Assembly (NCBI GenBank): GCA_902788035.1
Contig: CADAIL010000004.1
Span: 1 to 64,000, forward strand
Direction of reading: 5' to 3'
Length of the DNA stretch: 64,000 nucleotides
Source: an uncultured Lachnospiraceae bacterium
GTDB lineage: Bacteria > Bacillota > Clostridia > Lachnospirales > Lachnospiraceae
A model generated the notes under the pieces. That model was not told where the DNA came from, did no database searches, and worked only from the letters and a program-made list of their open reading frames with translations. The translations under genes were made by a program, and so were the position numbers. This document shows, piece after piece, positions 56,882-64,000 of the stretch (position 1 is the first letter of the stretch; each line of letters starts with the position of its first letter).

Positions 56882-58714
56882 TTATTTATTATTATTTGCT
56901 CTCTTGCGAAGCCTTGAATCCAGAATGCGCTTTCTGATGCGCAGCGATTTCGGCGTGACCTCAAGGAGCTCATCGGAATCGATGTAATCAAGTGCCTGCT
57001 CAAGTGAGAGGATCCTGGGCGGCGTGAGCGTCAGAGCTTCATCCGCGTTAGAGGATCTGGTATTGGTCAGATGCTTTGTCTTGCACACATTGATCTCGAT
57101 CTCCTCAGGTTTTGCGCTCTCACCGACGACCATGCCGGCGTACACTCTCGTACCGGGAGAGATAAAGAGAGCCCCCCGCTCCTGAGCGGCAAACAGACCG
57201 TAGGCAACAGCATCGCCATCTTCAAAAGCGATCAGCGATCCGTTCTTCCTGAACGTAATATCGCCCTTGTACGGCGCATAGCACTCAAAAATCGAGTTCA
57301 GGACCGCTGTTCCTTTTGTCGCCGTGAGCAGATTTCCGTGAATACCGATGAGGCCCCTTGCGGGAATCATGAACTCGAGACGGGTCGTTCCGTCCGAGAG
57401 CGTCTCCATGCTCTGCAGTTCACCCTTACGCTCGGACAGCATGCTGATGACCGTTCCCGAATAATCGCCGGCGACATCAACGGTGGCCGCCTCGATGGGC
57501 TCGAGCAGATGACCGGCCTCATCCTTCTTATAGATGACTTCCGCCTTGGAGACCGCGAACTCATATCCCTCGCGGCGCATGGTCTCGATCAGAACAGAAA
57601 GATGCAGCTCGCCTCGCCCGCTTACCTTGAAAGTGTCCGTATTCTCGGTATCTTCAACGCGCAGTGATACATCGGTGTTGAGTTCCCGTAACAGTCTCTC
57701 GCGAATCTGTCTGGATGTGCAGTAGGTGCCTTCAAGTCCGGCCAGCGGGCTGTCATTGACTATAAAATTCATGGAGATCGTGGGCTCAGTGATCTTCTGG
57801 AACGGAATCGGGTCCTCCTGTCCCGCAACGCAGAGGGTGTCGCCGATCATCAGATCAGAAATACCCGAGATGGCTACTATAGAGCCGACCGTTGATTCCT
57901 GAACGTCAACCTTCTTCAGTCCATCGAACTCATAGAGCTTTGTGATGCGGGTCTTCTCGTGAACACTCGGATCATGGTAATTCACACGGACAATGTCCTG
58001 TCCGACGCGGATAGAACCGTTATCCACCTTGCCGATGCCGATTCTTCCCACATACTCATTGTAGTCGATTGTCGAGATCAGTATTTGAGTGCCCTTCTCC
58101 GGGTCGCCTTCCGGGGCAGGAATATAATCAATAATCGTCTCAAAAAGAGGCTTCAGATCAGTTCCATCCACATTCGGATCCGCGGAACACGTGCCCTCTC
58201 TCGCTGAGGCATACAGGAACGGGCACTCAAGCTGCTCGTCTGAGGCATCCAGGTCCATGAGAAGTTCCAGCACCTCATCCACGACTTCCTCCGGTCTTGC
58301 CTCAGGCCGGTCGATCTTATTGATGCATACGATGACCGGAAGGTCCAGGGCAAGAGCCTTCTTCAGCACAAATTTTGTCTGGGGCATTGTTCCTTCAAAT
58401 GCGTCCACAAGCAGTATGACGCCGTTCACCATCTTGAGGACACGCTCCACCTCACCGCCAAAATCAGCATGGCCGGGTGTGTCAACGATATTGATCTTGA
58501 CGCCGTCATATTCAATCGCAGTATTCTTGGAGAGGATCGTGATGCCTCTCTCCCGCTCTATGTCGCCGGAGTCCATAACTCTTTCCCGAACTTCCTGGTT
58601 ATCCCTGAACACTCCGCTCTGGCGAAGCATGCCGTCGACGAGCGTAGTCTTACCGTGGTCAACATGGGCGATAATAGCAATGTTTCTTATGTCTTCTCTT
58701 CTGATATTACTCAT
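56882..58714 (-). CDS. typA: Translational GTPase TypA/BipA
   Basis: A ribosome-associated GTPase for stress and low-temperature growth. The start at 58712-58714 (MSNIRREDIRNIAIIAHVDH) has GGAG 6 nt upstream; four codons further up is another ATG without a site. G motifs: AHVDHGKT, DTPGHADFGG, CINKIDRPEA. EF-G-like domains III and V and the TypA-specific C-terminal domain (NTRSSNADEALTLTPPRILS). 610 residues. Confidence 0.97.
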   Translation of the reverse strand: MSNIRREDIRNIAIIAHVDHGKTTLVDGMLRQSGVFRDNQEVRERVMDSGDIERERGITILSKNTAIEYDGVKINIVDTPGHADFGGEVERVLKMVNGVILLVDAFEGTMPQTKFVLKKALALDLPVIVCINKIDRPEARPEEVVDEVLELLMDLDASDEQLECPFLYASAREGTCSADPNVDGTDLKPLFETIIDYIPAPEGDPEKGTQILISTIDYNEYVGRIGIGKVDNGSIRVGQDIVRVNYHDPSVHEKTRITKLYEFDGLKKVDVQESTVGSIVAISGISDLMIGDTLCVAGQEDPIPFQKITEPTISMNFIVNDSPLAGLEGTYCTSRQIRERLLRELNTDVSLRVEDTENTDTFKVSGRGELHLSVLIETMRREGYEFAVSKAEVIYKKDEAGHLLEPIEAATVDVAGDYSGTVISMLSERKGELQSMETLSDGTTRLEFMIPARGLIGIHGNLLTATKGTAVLNSIFECYAPYKGDITFRKNGSLIAFEDGDAVAYGLFAAQERGALFISPGTRVYAGMVVGESAKPEEIEINVCKTKHLTNTRSSNADEALTLTPPRILSLEQALDYIDSDELLEVTPKSLRIRKRILDSRLRKRANNNK

Positions 58715-58760
58715 ATAGGACTCCATTTTTCACATTTTTGATACACTAGCACAGTTAAAA

Positions 58761-58789
58761 AATATAGCACGAATTATTTCTGCTGTAAA
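58761..58789 (-). promoter_or_regulatory. typA promoter
   Basis: Minus-strand TTTACA (58784-58789), 17 bp, TATATT (58761-58766). Confidence 0.6.
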
Positions 58790-58792
58790 ACC

Positions 58793-58819
58793 AAAAAGAA
58801 ACGCGGGTATCCCGCGTTT
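58793..58819 (-). terminator. Terminator of the polysaccharide deacetylase gene
   Basis: aaacgcggg (58799-58807) pairs with cccgcgttt (58811-58819), followed on the minus strand by CTTTTTGG. Confidence 0.85.
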
Positions 58820-58856
58820 CTTGGTTACTTTTACTATACAGGCAGCCAAATCAAGC

Positions 58857-59930
58857 TCAGTCCTCGGAATACAGCTCGCGAATTCTCTCATCCGGAGAAT
58901 TCTTCGGATAAAAATCATAGTATTCCTTGTGGGGCTCGAGCGTGTAGCCGTATTGAGCCGCCAACTCGGAAATAGTGACCATCTTATAGCCCATCTCCTG
59001 AAGCGCAGGCACTACCAGCTCAGTTGCGTCGGCAGTTGCCTCAAAAAGATCGTGCATCAGAATAACAGAGCCGTCCTGGACTCCCTCGACAGACGCCTTG
59101 AGCGTTGCCTGCGGATCCTTTGTCTGCCAGTCAAGTGTATCGACATCCCACTGGATCATCGGCTTATCCACATTTTCATAGACAGTATCATTGACACCGC
59201 CGCCGGTCGGGCGCATGATTTCAGGGGTAAAGCCGATCAGGTCATTGAGCAGCTTGTCATTCTTGCTCATTGTCGAAATAATCTCGTCAGCTGTAATGAG
59301 AGACAGTATCTCATGTTCATATGTATGAGATCCGATCTCCATGCCGAGCGCATATTCACGCTTCAGCTCATCCCGATAATAATCCGCCTGAATACCTACG
59401 ACAAAGAACGTTGCCTTGGCATTGTACTTTTCAAGAACATCCAGAATTCTTCCGGTATTCTGAGACGGACCGTCATCGTATGTCAGGGCTACAAGCTTCT
59501 GTTTTGCAGTCGGATCAAGGATACCGCTCGGATCAAAGAAAGCGTCCGAATTATCACCGGTGTTCACCCAGCCGGTCGCAAGATAACCGTCATCCATAAA
59601 ATAATATCTCTGACCTTCGATTGTCTTCCAGCCGCTCACATACTGTGTGTCATCCGGATTTTTGTACCACCATCCGTTGTCATCGACATTCCAGCCGTCC
59701 TGCCCGGTCGCAGAATCGGATATTGTCTGCCTGATAGCCGTATCCCCTGAAACATATTCGACCTCAGTGGATTCTTCCTCCTCAGGCTTAAAATGCGGTA
59801 CTATAACGAAAGTGATCAGACATATAAGAGCGATCACAGCCGCTGCCGCTCCCGCGATGCGCACAGTGCGCAAGATTAATTTTTGTCTCTTGCGCTTCTT
59901 GCGCTTTTCCATCAGCTGTCTTCTGGTCAT
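58857..59930 (-). CDS. Polysaccharide deacetylase with cell-wall-binding repeats
   Basis: A membrane-anchored NodB-family deacetylase, probably acting on peptidoglycan or another wall glycan. TM at about residues 22-46 after a very basic N terminus. Choline-binding-type repeats follow (NGWWYKNPDDTQYVSGWKTI and QRYYFMDDGYLATGWV, about 85-145). The NodB domain has TYDDGP (catalytic Asp and metal Asp), HTYEHE (metal His pair), RPTGGGVN, DVDTLDW and LMHD. 357 residues. Confidence 0.9.
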   Translation of the reverse strand: MTRRQLMEKRKKRKRQKLILRTVRIAGAAAAVIALICLITFVIVPHFKPEEEESTEVEYVSGDTAIRQTISDSATGQDGWNVDDNGWWYKNPDDTQYVSGWKTIEGQRYYFMDDGYLATGWVNTGDNSDAFFDPSGILDPTAKQKLVALTYDDGPSQNTGRILDVLEKYNAKATFFVVGIQADYYRDELKREYALGMEIGSHTYEHEILSLITADEIISTMSKNDKLLNDLIGFTPEIMRPTGGGVNDTVYENVDKPMIQWDVDTLDWQTKDPQATLKASVEGVQDGSVILMHDLFEATADATELVVPALQEMGYKMVTISELAAQYGYTLEPHKEYYDFYPKNSPDERIRELYSED

Positions 59931-59975
59931 ATTGTCACCCCTAAATCAACCAAATATCGTATGGCATATCCGACC

Positions 59976-60013
59976 GGCTGCACATTATACACCCGGTCAA
60001 TGCCTTATGTAAA
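59976..60013 (-). promoter_or_regulatory. Promoter with operator-like palindrome, polysaccharide deacetylase
   Basis: Minus-strand TTTACA (60008-60013), 18 bp, TATAAT (59984-59989). gaccgg and ccggtc (59972-59977 and 59993-59998) form an inverted repeat that brackets the -10 box. Confidence 0.55.
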
Positions 60014-60109
60014 CTATTCTGCCAAAAGTCCAAACATATGATACCCTCATTTTTCAAATTAAGCAAGAGTTATGACCCTAAAAGTGTGTTTATAAGCATA
60101 AAATAACAT

Positions 60110-60164
60110 CAGCTCAGACAGGCTGCCCCAGCATTACGCTTCCGGCAGCAGCCAGTCTGAACTG
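60110..60164. repeat. Repeat A, copy 3, short form
   Basis: Ends CAGCTCAGACAGGCTG (60110-60125) and CAGCCAGTCTGAACTG (60149-60164) with only 23 bp between them. It keeps the terminal inverted repeats but lacks the core hairpin. Confidence 0.65.
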
Positions 60165-60202
60165 TTACAATCGGATGGGCTGGCTAAAGCTGCCCATCAC
60201 AC

Positions 60203-60231
60203 AAAAAGGACCTGCACAGATGTGCAGGTCC
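60203..60231 (-). terminator. Terminator of the NlpC/P60 gene
   Basis: ggacctgcaca (60208-60218) pairs perfectly with tgtgcaggtcc (60221-60231), followed on the minus strand by TTTTTGT. The ggacctgca arm is the same as in the repeat A core. Confidence 0.92.
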
Positions 60232-60249
60232 CGGTAAATCGATATTTAA

Positions 60250-61827
60250 TTATGTGAATCTTCTGATGGCGACAATAGACTTGCATGTAGCGCTGCGGTC
60301 ATGGGTGATGCCCCACTGACTTCCCTTGGCTTCAACGATACCGCCTTCACCGTCATAGATTGCAACATGACCGGAGTAAACGATGACATCGCCGGCCTGT
60401 GCGGCAGAAAGGCTGCTTACGCTTCTTCCTACATACGCCCATTCTCCCGATGTCAGGTAGTCACCGCCGTATACGCCGCAGTTCCTGAGGACATTGAATA
60501 CGAAATGCGAGCAGTCACATCCGTTTGTCAGGGAATTGCCTCCCCATACATACGGACAACCGACAAACTGATCAGCATAATCAACAATGCCATATCCTGA
60601 GGAGCTTCCGGAGCTGTAGGATTCCTCTTCTTCTTCCTCTGCCTGGCGGCGAGCCTCTTCTTCAGCTTCGCGGCGGGCTTCTTCCTCAGCCGCGCGGCGA
60701 GCCTCTTCCTGAGCCTGACGTTCAGCTTCCTCTGCCTGACGGGCTGCCTCTTCAGCTGCTGCCTGGCGGGCTGCTTCCTGGCGGGCTGCTTCTTCGGCTG
60801 CTGCCTTGCGGGCTGCCGCCTCTGCTGCCTGACGCTCAGCTTCCTCTGCCTGACGCTCTGCTCTATCGGCTGCTTCCTCTGCTGCGGCATTGTTGCCGGA
60901 GCCGGATGCGCGCTGTGCTGCTTCCTGAGAAGCTTTTCTTGCCTCTGCAGCAAGCCTTGCCGCTTCAGCTTCCTCAGCTTCCTGTGCTGCTTCTGCCGCT
61001 GCCTGTGCTGCTGCTTCTGCTCTTGCAGCTGCCTCGGCTGCTGCAGCTGCTGCCGCGCGTTTCTCTTCCTTGATCTCGCTGAGTCTTGCTTCCTGTCTGC
61101 TGATCAGGCTGCTGATCTCATCGGCCTGTTCACGGGCTTCCGCGATCTGCGCTTCATAGTCTGCATCGGTAGCCTTTTTGACCTCAAGCTGTCTGTTGAG
61201 CTCTGCGTTCTGATTCTCAAGAGATGCTTTCTGATTCTCAAGAAGAGTTTTCTTCTCCTCGAGGGAAGCTTTCTTGTCCTCAAGTCCGGCCTTGAGCTCT
61301 TCGATCTCATCGACAGTATCAATATATTCCTGAAGCGCTGAGCGGTCTGCGGCATGCAGTTCGCTTGCGTATTCAGCTTTATTTGCAAAAGAAGTAATGT
61401 CATCCGAATCAAGCATTACAGCGACCCAGCCGACGTTTCCGCCGTTCTCGTAGATGTACTGGATGCGCTTCATCATGTCATCGTGCTGTTTGTCACGCTT
61501 CTGTTCGGACTCTTCCAGTTCGACTTCAGTCTCAGCGATTTCAGTTGTCGTCTCATCGATCTTTGTCGATGTTGTATCGATGTCTTTCTGAGCCTGGTCG
61601 ATCTGTACCATGAGATCAACAATGTCAGCATTCAGTTCACTGATCTGTGCCTGAATTTCCTGACGCTTTGCCGCAAGGTCGTTCAAGGCTGCCTGTGTGT
61701 CGTCGAGTTCCTCTTCTGCCTGTGCTCTCTGCTCGCGAAGATCATCTTCCTCGTCAGCCAGAGCAGGCGTCACTGTTGAAACAGTAAACATTGCCGCAAG
61801 CAGAACACTGAGTAATCTTTTCTTCAT
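60250..61827 (-). CDS. Secreted coiled-coil NlpC/P60 peptidoglycan hydrolase
   Basis: A 525-residue endopeptidase. A signal peptide covers 1-24 (TPALA). Residues about 25-265 form a long coiled coil like PcsB or CwlO, which in other species is gated by FtsEX. Residues about 270-405 are low complexity Ala/Glu/Arg repeats. The C-terminal NlpC/P60 domain (about 418-525) has the catalytic Cys in GCDCSHFVFN and His in SGHVAIYDGEGG. It probably cuts stem peptides during division; regulation by FtsEX is inference. Confidence 0.9.
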   Translation of the reverse strand: MKKRLLSVLLAAMFTVSTVTPALADEEDDLREQRAQAEEELDDTQAALNDLAAKRQEIQAQISELNADIVDLMVQIDQAQKDIDTTSTKIDETTTEIAETEVELEESEQKRDKQHDDMMKRIQYIYENGGNVGWVAVMLDSDDITSFANKAEYASELHAADRSALQEYIDTVDEIEELKAGLEDKKASLEEKKTLLENQKASLENQNAELNRQLEVKKATDADYEAQIAEAREQADEISSLISRQEARLSEIKEEKRAAAAAAAEAAARAEAAAQAAAEAAQEAEEAEAARLAAEARKASQEAAQRASGSGNNAAAEEAADRAERQAEEAERQAAEAAARKAAAEEAARQEAARQAAAEEAARQAEEAERQAQEEARRAAEEEARREAEEEARRQAEEEEEESYSSGSSSGYGIVDYADQFVGCPYVWGGNSLTNGCDCSHFVFNVLRNCGVYGGDYLTSGEWAYVGRSVSSLSAAQAGDVIVYSGHVAIYDGEGGIVEAKGSQWGITHDRSATCKSIVAIRRFT

Positions 61828-61895
61828 ACATTCACCTCAAAAATCTTTGGTCAAATTTGTAATTATTTTTTAACAAACTCTTTCCTACGCCAGTT

Positions 61896-61924
61896 ACTAT
61901 ACCATAGAGCATTTCAAAAATCAA
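61896..61924 (-). promoter_or_regulatory. Promoter of the NlpC/P60 gene
   Basis: Minus-strand TTGATT (61919-61924), 17 bp, TATAGT (61896-61901). The stretch 61925-62090 upstream holds nothing else I can identify. Confidence 0.6.
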
Positions 61925-62091
61925 GTTTGCCTGTCCGATTTATTACAGATTTGTTAAATTTTGACTCTAGCCGGCGTAAAAATTAATGTTTTTGGCTATT
62001 TTTGCCCATTTTCGAAAGATTGTATTAAAAAAAGCACAATCCTGAGCGGCATTATAACGACTTAATCAGTTCAGGCACCTTGTCCTGACGT

Positions 62092-62122
62092 AAAAAACTC
62101 GAGGACGACGAGCGTCCTCGAG
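62092..62122 (-). terminator. rpiB terminator
   Basis: ctcgaggacg (62098-62107) pairs perfectly with cgtcctcgag (62113-62122), followed on the minus strand by TTTTTTA. Confidence 0.92.
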
Positions 62123-62175
62123 ATAATTGCAGCGCATCACGCCCGCGCTATGGGCTTCACAAGTGAGCTGTTAAC

Positions 62176-62643
62176 TCAATCTTTCGGATGAATACTGTAT
62201 GTCTCCTCAATATCCGTAATCATCTGAACTCTGCGGGCATGTCTTTCTCCCTCGAACTCCGCATTAAAGAAAGCAGCGACAATATCCTTAGCCAGCTCAC
62301 GCCCGACGACACGGGCGCCAAGGGATATGATATTGGCGTTATTGTGCTGCACAGACAATCTCGCGGAATACGGTTCGCTGCATACGCACGCACGGATACC
62401 CGGTATCTTATTGGCGGCAAGCGAGATTCCTACTCCCGTTCCGCAGATCAGCACGCCCTTTTCAACTTCCCCGCGCATAATTGCTTCGCCGACTTTTCTT
62501 CCGAATTCCGGATAATCATCTGCACGGTCATTCGGGTCATAGTTGCCATAGTCAACACATTCATGTCCCATTTCTTTGAGGAATTCCATGAGTGCCAGCT
62601 TAAGTTCCACGCCTGCGTGGTCACATCCAAAACCGATTTTCAT
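62176..62643 (-). CDS. rpiB: Ribose 5-phosphate isomerase B
   Basis: It interconverts ribose 5-phosphate and ribulose 5-phosphate. MKIGFGCDHAGVELK, the catalytic cysteine in LICGTGVGIS and His in VQHNNANI are diagnostic of the RpiB/LacAB fold. 155 residues. The alternative (allose 6-phosphate isomerase) cannot be excluded from sequence. AGGAGAG precedes the ATG. Confidence 0.93.
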   Translation of the reverse strand: MKIGFGCDHAGVELKLALMEFLKEMGHECVDYGNYDPNDRADDYPEFGRKVGEAIMRGEVEKGVLICGTGVGISLAANKIPGIRACVCSEPYSARLSVQHNNANIISLGARVVGRELAKDIVAAFFNAEFEGERHARRVQMITDIEETYSIHPKD

Positions 62644-62677
62644 TACTGCTCTCTCCTTTATTTCGCCGATATAAACT

Positions 62678-62701
62678 AAAAGCCACCGGCTACCCGATGG
62701 C
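62678..62701 (-). terminator. Terminator after tRNA-Val
   Basis: gccaccgg and its partner ccgatggc (62682-62701) form a stem; the minus strand continues TTTTAGTTT before rpiB. Confidence 0.65.
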
Positions 62702-62705
62702 TGTA

Positions 62706-62777
62706 TGGACGATGCAGGGCTCGAACCTGTAACCCCTCACACGTGAAGCGAGTGCTCTCCCATTGAGCTAATCGTCC
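62706..62777 (-). tRNA. tRNA-Val (anticodon CAC)
   Basis: Acceptor GGACGAT pairs with ATCGTCC. The anticodon stem CTCGC/GTGAG encloses TTCACGT, so the anticodon is CAC. The D arm GCTCAATGGGAGAGC is normal. The T stem has an A-C mismatch at its base. CCA is not encoded. Confidence 0.95.
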
Positions 62778-62821
62778 AAGAGGTATTATATCATTAATGC
62801 GCCCTGTTTTGCAACTATATT

Positions 62822-63553
62822 TTAATTGAGATACCGACCTTCGATGACCTGTTCAATTCTGCGGTCGAACGAACGGAAAGTCATGACAAGCCCCTTGATG
62901 TAGACTATTGAGTAACCGATGCCCGCCAGAGCGAGACCGCTCAGGACATCACCTACAGAGTGCTGCTTCAGGAACATCGTCGAGAGAATGATCAGCACGC
63001 ACCAGACACACATCGGGATTCTGACCTTCTGAATCACGTTTCGATCTCTGGTCGTGAAGAGAGTGAACATCAACGCTGTCGTATTGTAGACATGAATGCT
63101 CGGCCACACATTTGTCGCTGTGTCAATACTCCAGAGCCACCTGACCGCATCCACAAAGACATTGTCTCTGGCTATATGCCACGGTCTCAGTGTCAGTGCT
63201 GTTGGATAGATCGTTGACACGACCAGAAATACTGTCATGCCGAACATGAGTATTGTCACGAGCTTATCATAGGCTTCTCTGTCATAGAAAAAGAGAAATG
63301 ATACCCATGCCGCCTGAAGCGCAAACCATGAAATATACGGAACGATGAATATTTCCGCAAATGGTATCATTCTGTCAATAACGGATGCCAGATCATGATA
63401 TCTGGCCCTCGGAATTTCCTCCAGCAGCTTGAACCAGAGCAGATATCCGATCAGATATAATATGAACGGTATTGCATGTTCCAGCTTCTGTTCAACAAAA
63501 AATCTCACAAAGCGATTCATCAGGTCTTTAATGAATACATTTTCCTTCTGCAT
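62822..63553 (-). CDS. PAP2-superfamily membrane phosphatase
   Basis: A 243-residue protein with about six membrane helices. It has the PAP2 pattern TLRPW, then WPSIHVYNTTAL (PSxH) and KQHSVGDVLSG (H-x-x-x-D), as in inositolphosphorylceramide-synthase-like members. It may dephosphorylate or transfer lipid phosphates, possibly undecaprenyl or glycerol lipids. Substrate unknown. Confidence 0.85.
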   Translation of the reverse strand: MQKENVFIKDLMNRFVRFFVEQKLEHAIPFILYLIGYLLWFKLLEEIPRARYHDLASVIDRMIPFAEIFIVPYISWFALQAAWVSFLFFYDREAYDKLVTILMFGMTVFLVVSTIYPTALTLRPWHIARDNVFVDAVRWLWSIDTATNVWPSIHVYNTTALMFTLFTTRDRNVIQKVRIPMCVWCVLIILSTMFLKQHSVGDVLSGLALAGIGYSIVYIKGLVMTFRSFDRRIEQVIEGRYLN

Positions 63554-63608
63554 TGTCTACGATTCACTCCCGCATTAATGCATATACTGTAAATTCGCTC
63601 CGTTTCGT

Positions 63609-63637
63609 ATTCTAGACCCGATTCCGCATAAATTCAA
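63609..63637 (-). promoter_or_regulatory. Promoter of the PAP2 gene
   Basis: Minus-strand TTGAAT (63632-63637), 17 bp, TAGAAT (63609-63614). Confidence 0.55.
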
Positions 63638-63744
63638 TAGTTCTTTTTGTTTTTTGACGCATACATGAACCTCCACCCTCCATGCGGTGCGGCAGCTCCT
63701 ATGGCCGTGGTACTCTGCTGCTGCACTTCATAGAGCCCATCATA

Positions 63745-63941
63745 ACAGTTCAGACAGGCTGCAAGCCATCTCTCGGATCCGGCGCAGACATCATCTTCAT
63801 CGAAATACGCAGGTCCTATCTGAGAGCTTAGCAATGCACATGCATTGCTGATCTCTCAGTGAAGGACCTGCAATGTTTTTCTCACGAAGATGTATGCTCT
63901 GCTGCCGGAATCGAAATGATGATGCAGCCTGTCTGAACTGT
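63745..63941. repeat. Repeat A, copy 4, full length with perfect ends
   Basis: The ends ACAGTTCAGACAGGCTGC (63745-63762) and GCAGCCTGTCTGAACTGT (63924-63941) are perfect 18-bp inverted repeats. The core has CATCTTCATCGAAATACGC, gcaggtcct, an inner hairpin built on agcaatgca/tgcattgct, then aggacctgc, AATGTTTTTCTCACGAAGAT. Same orientation as copy 1. It occupies most of the non-coding stretch to the window end. Confidence 0.85.
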
Positions 63942-64000
63942 CACTCAGTACTTAACGCGGAAATCGACAGATCTTGGATCCGGCGGAACATCAGTGGATT

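Noticed and set aside
60525..61073. Pro/Leu-rich plus-strand and Arg/Gln-rich minus-strand frames
   Set aside because: They are out-of-frame readings of the Ala/Glu/Arg repeat in the NlpC/P60 gene.

Overview
The window looks like part of the chromosome of a Clostridia-class Bacillota, most likely a member of the Lachnospiraceae. The evidence is a complete S10-spc-alpha ribosomal protein cluster with a long (178-residue) L17, a murB-rapZ-whiA-crh cluster, long-form Hpf, LicT-type antitermination, consensus AGGAGG ribosome binding sites, and GTG and TTG starts beside ATG. Composition is roughly even GC. Almost every gene lies on the minus strand. The plus-strand exceptions are metY, tRNA-Leu, a GNAT gene and an S1-domain gene. 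I see no prophage, CRISPR array or intact transposase. Genus is inference only.

Layout. 1-2450: metY (homocysteine synthase), preceded by a broken small ORF and followed by tRNA-Leu; two copies of a structured repeat flank metY. 2476-4782: a metallophosphoesterase, RdgB and a THUMP methyltransferase in one tightly spaced operon. 4800-8240: a secreted amidase with ricin-like modules and an SGNH-like protein. 8300-25250: the ribosomal protein superoperon, read from rpsJ (25 kb) down to rplQ (8.4 kb). It is split after secY by a terminator, a 249-bp foldback sequence and a new promoter in front of adk. 25353-27648: a SipW-like membrane protein and a divergent GNAT gene whose mRNA may be leaderless. 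27901-30998: crh, whiA, rapZ and murB. 31002-37722: a zinc-ribbon/TPR membrane protein, a 49-residue ORF, a lipoteichoic-acid-synthase-like enzyme with a TIG-like tail, and valS. 37987-41735: TelA, XpaC and a pair of SMR-type transporters. 41962-47087: S1 protein, flavodoxin, SecA and Hpf. 47195-50371: a eukaryotic-type HisA, DapB, DapA and YbaK. 50508-56487: a beta-glucoside operon (licT, EIIBCA, two 6-phospho-beta-glucosidases) controlled by a RAT/terminator switch. 56882-63553: TypA, a polysaccharide deacetylase, an NlpC/P60 hydrolase, RpiB, tRNA-Val and a PAP2 protein.

The most unusual material is non-coding. A dispersed element of about 190 bp occurs as three full copies and one short copy. 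It has terminal inverted repeats and a conserved core hairpin flanked by T-runs on both strands, so it resembles a MITE-like mobile bidirectional terminator. A second, almost identical repeat of about 77 bp occurs at 5.0 and 27.7 kb, and a third hairpin family forms terminators at 27.8 and 43.0 kb. The long foldback between secY and adk is a separate structure. Among proteins, the points of note are a signal-peptidase-like protein and an SGNH-like protein that both appear to lack the catalytic serine, the Crh-like HPr with Glu at position 15, and the sulfatase-TIG fusion.
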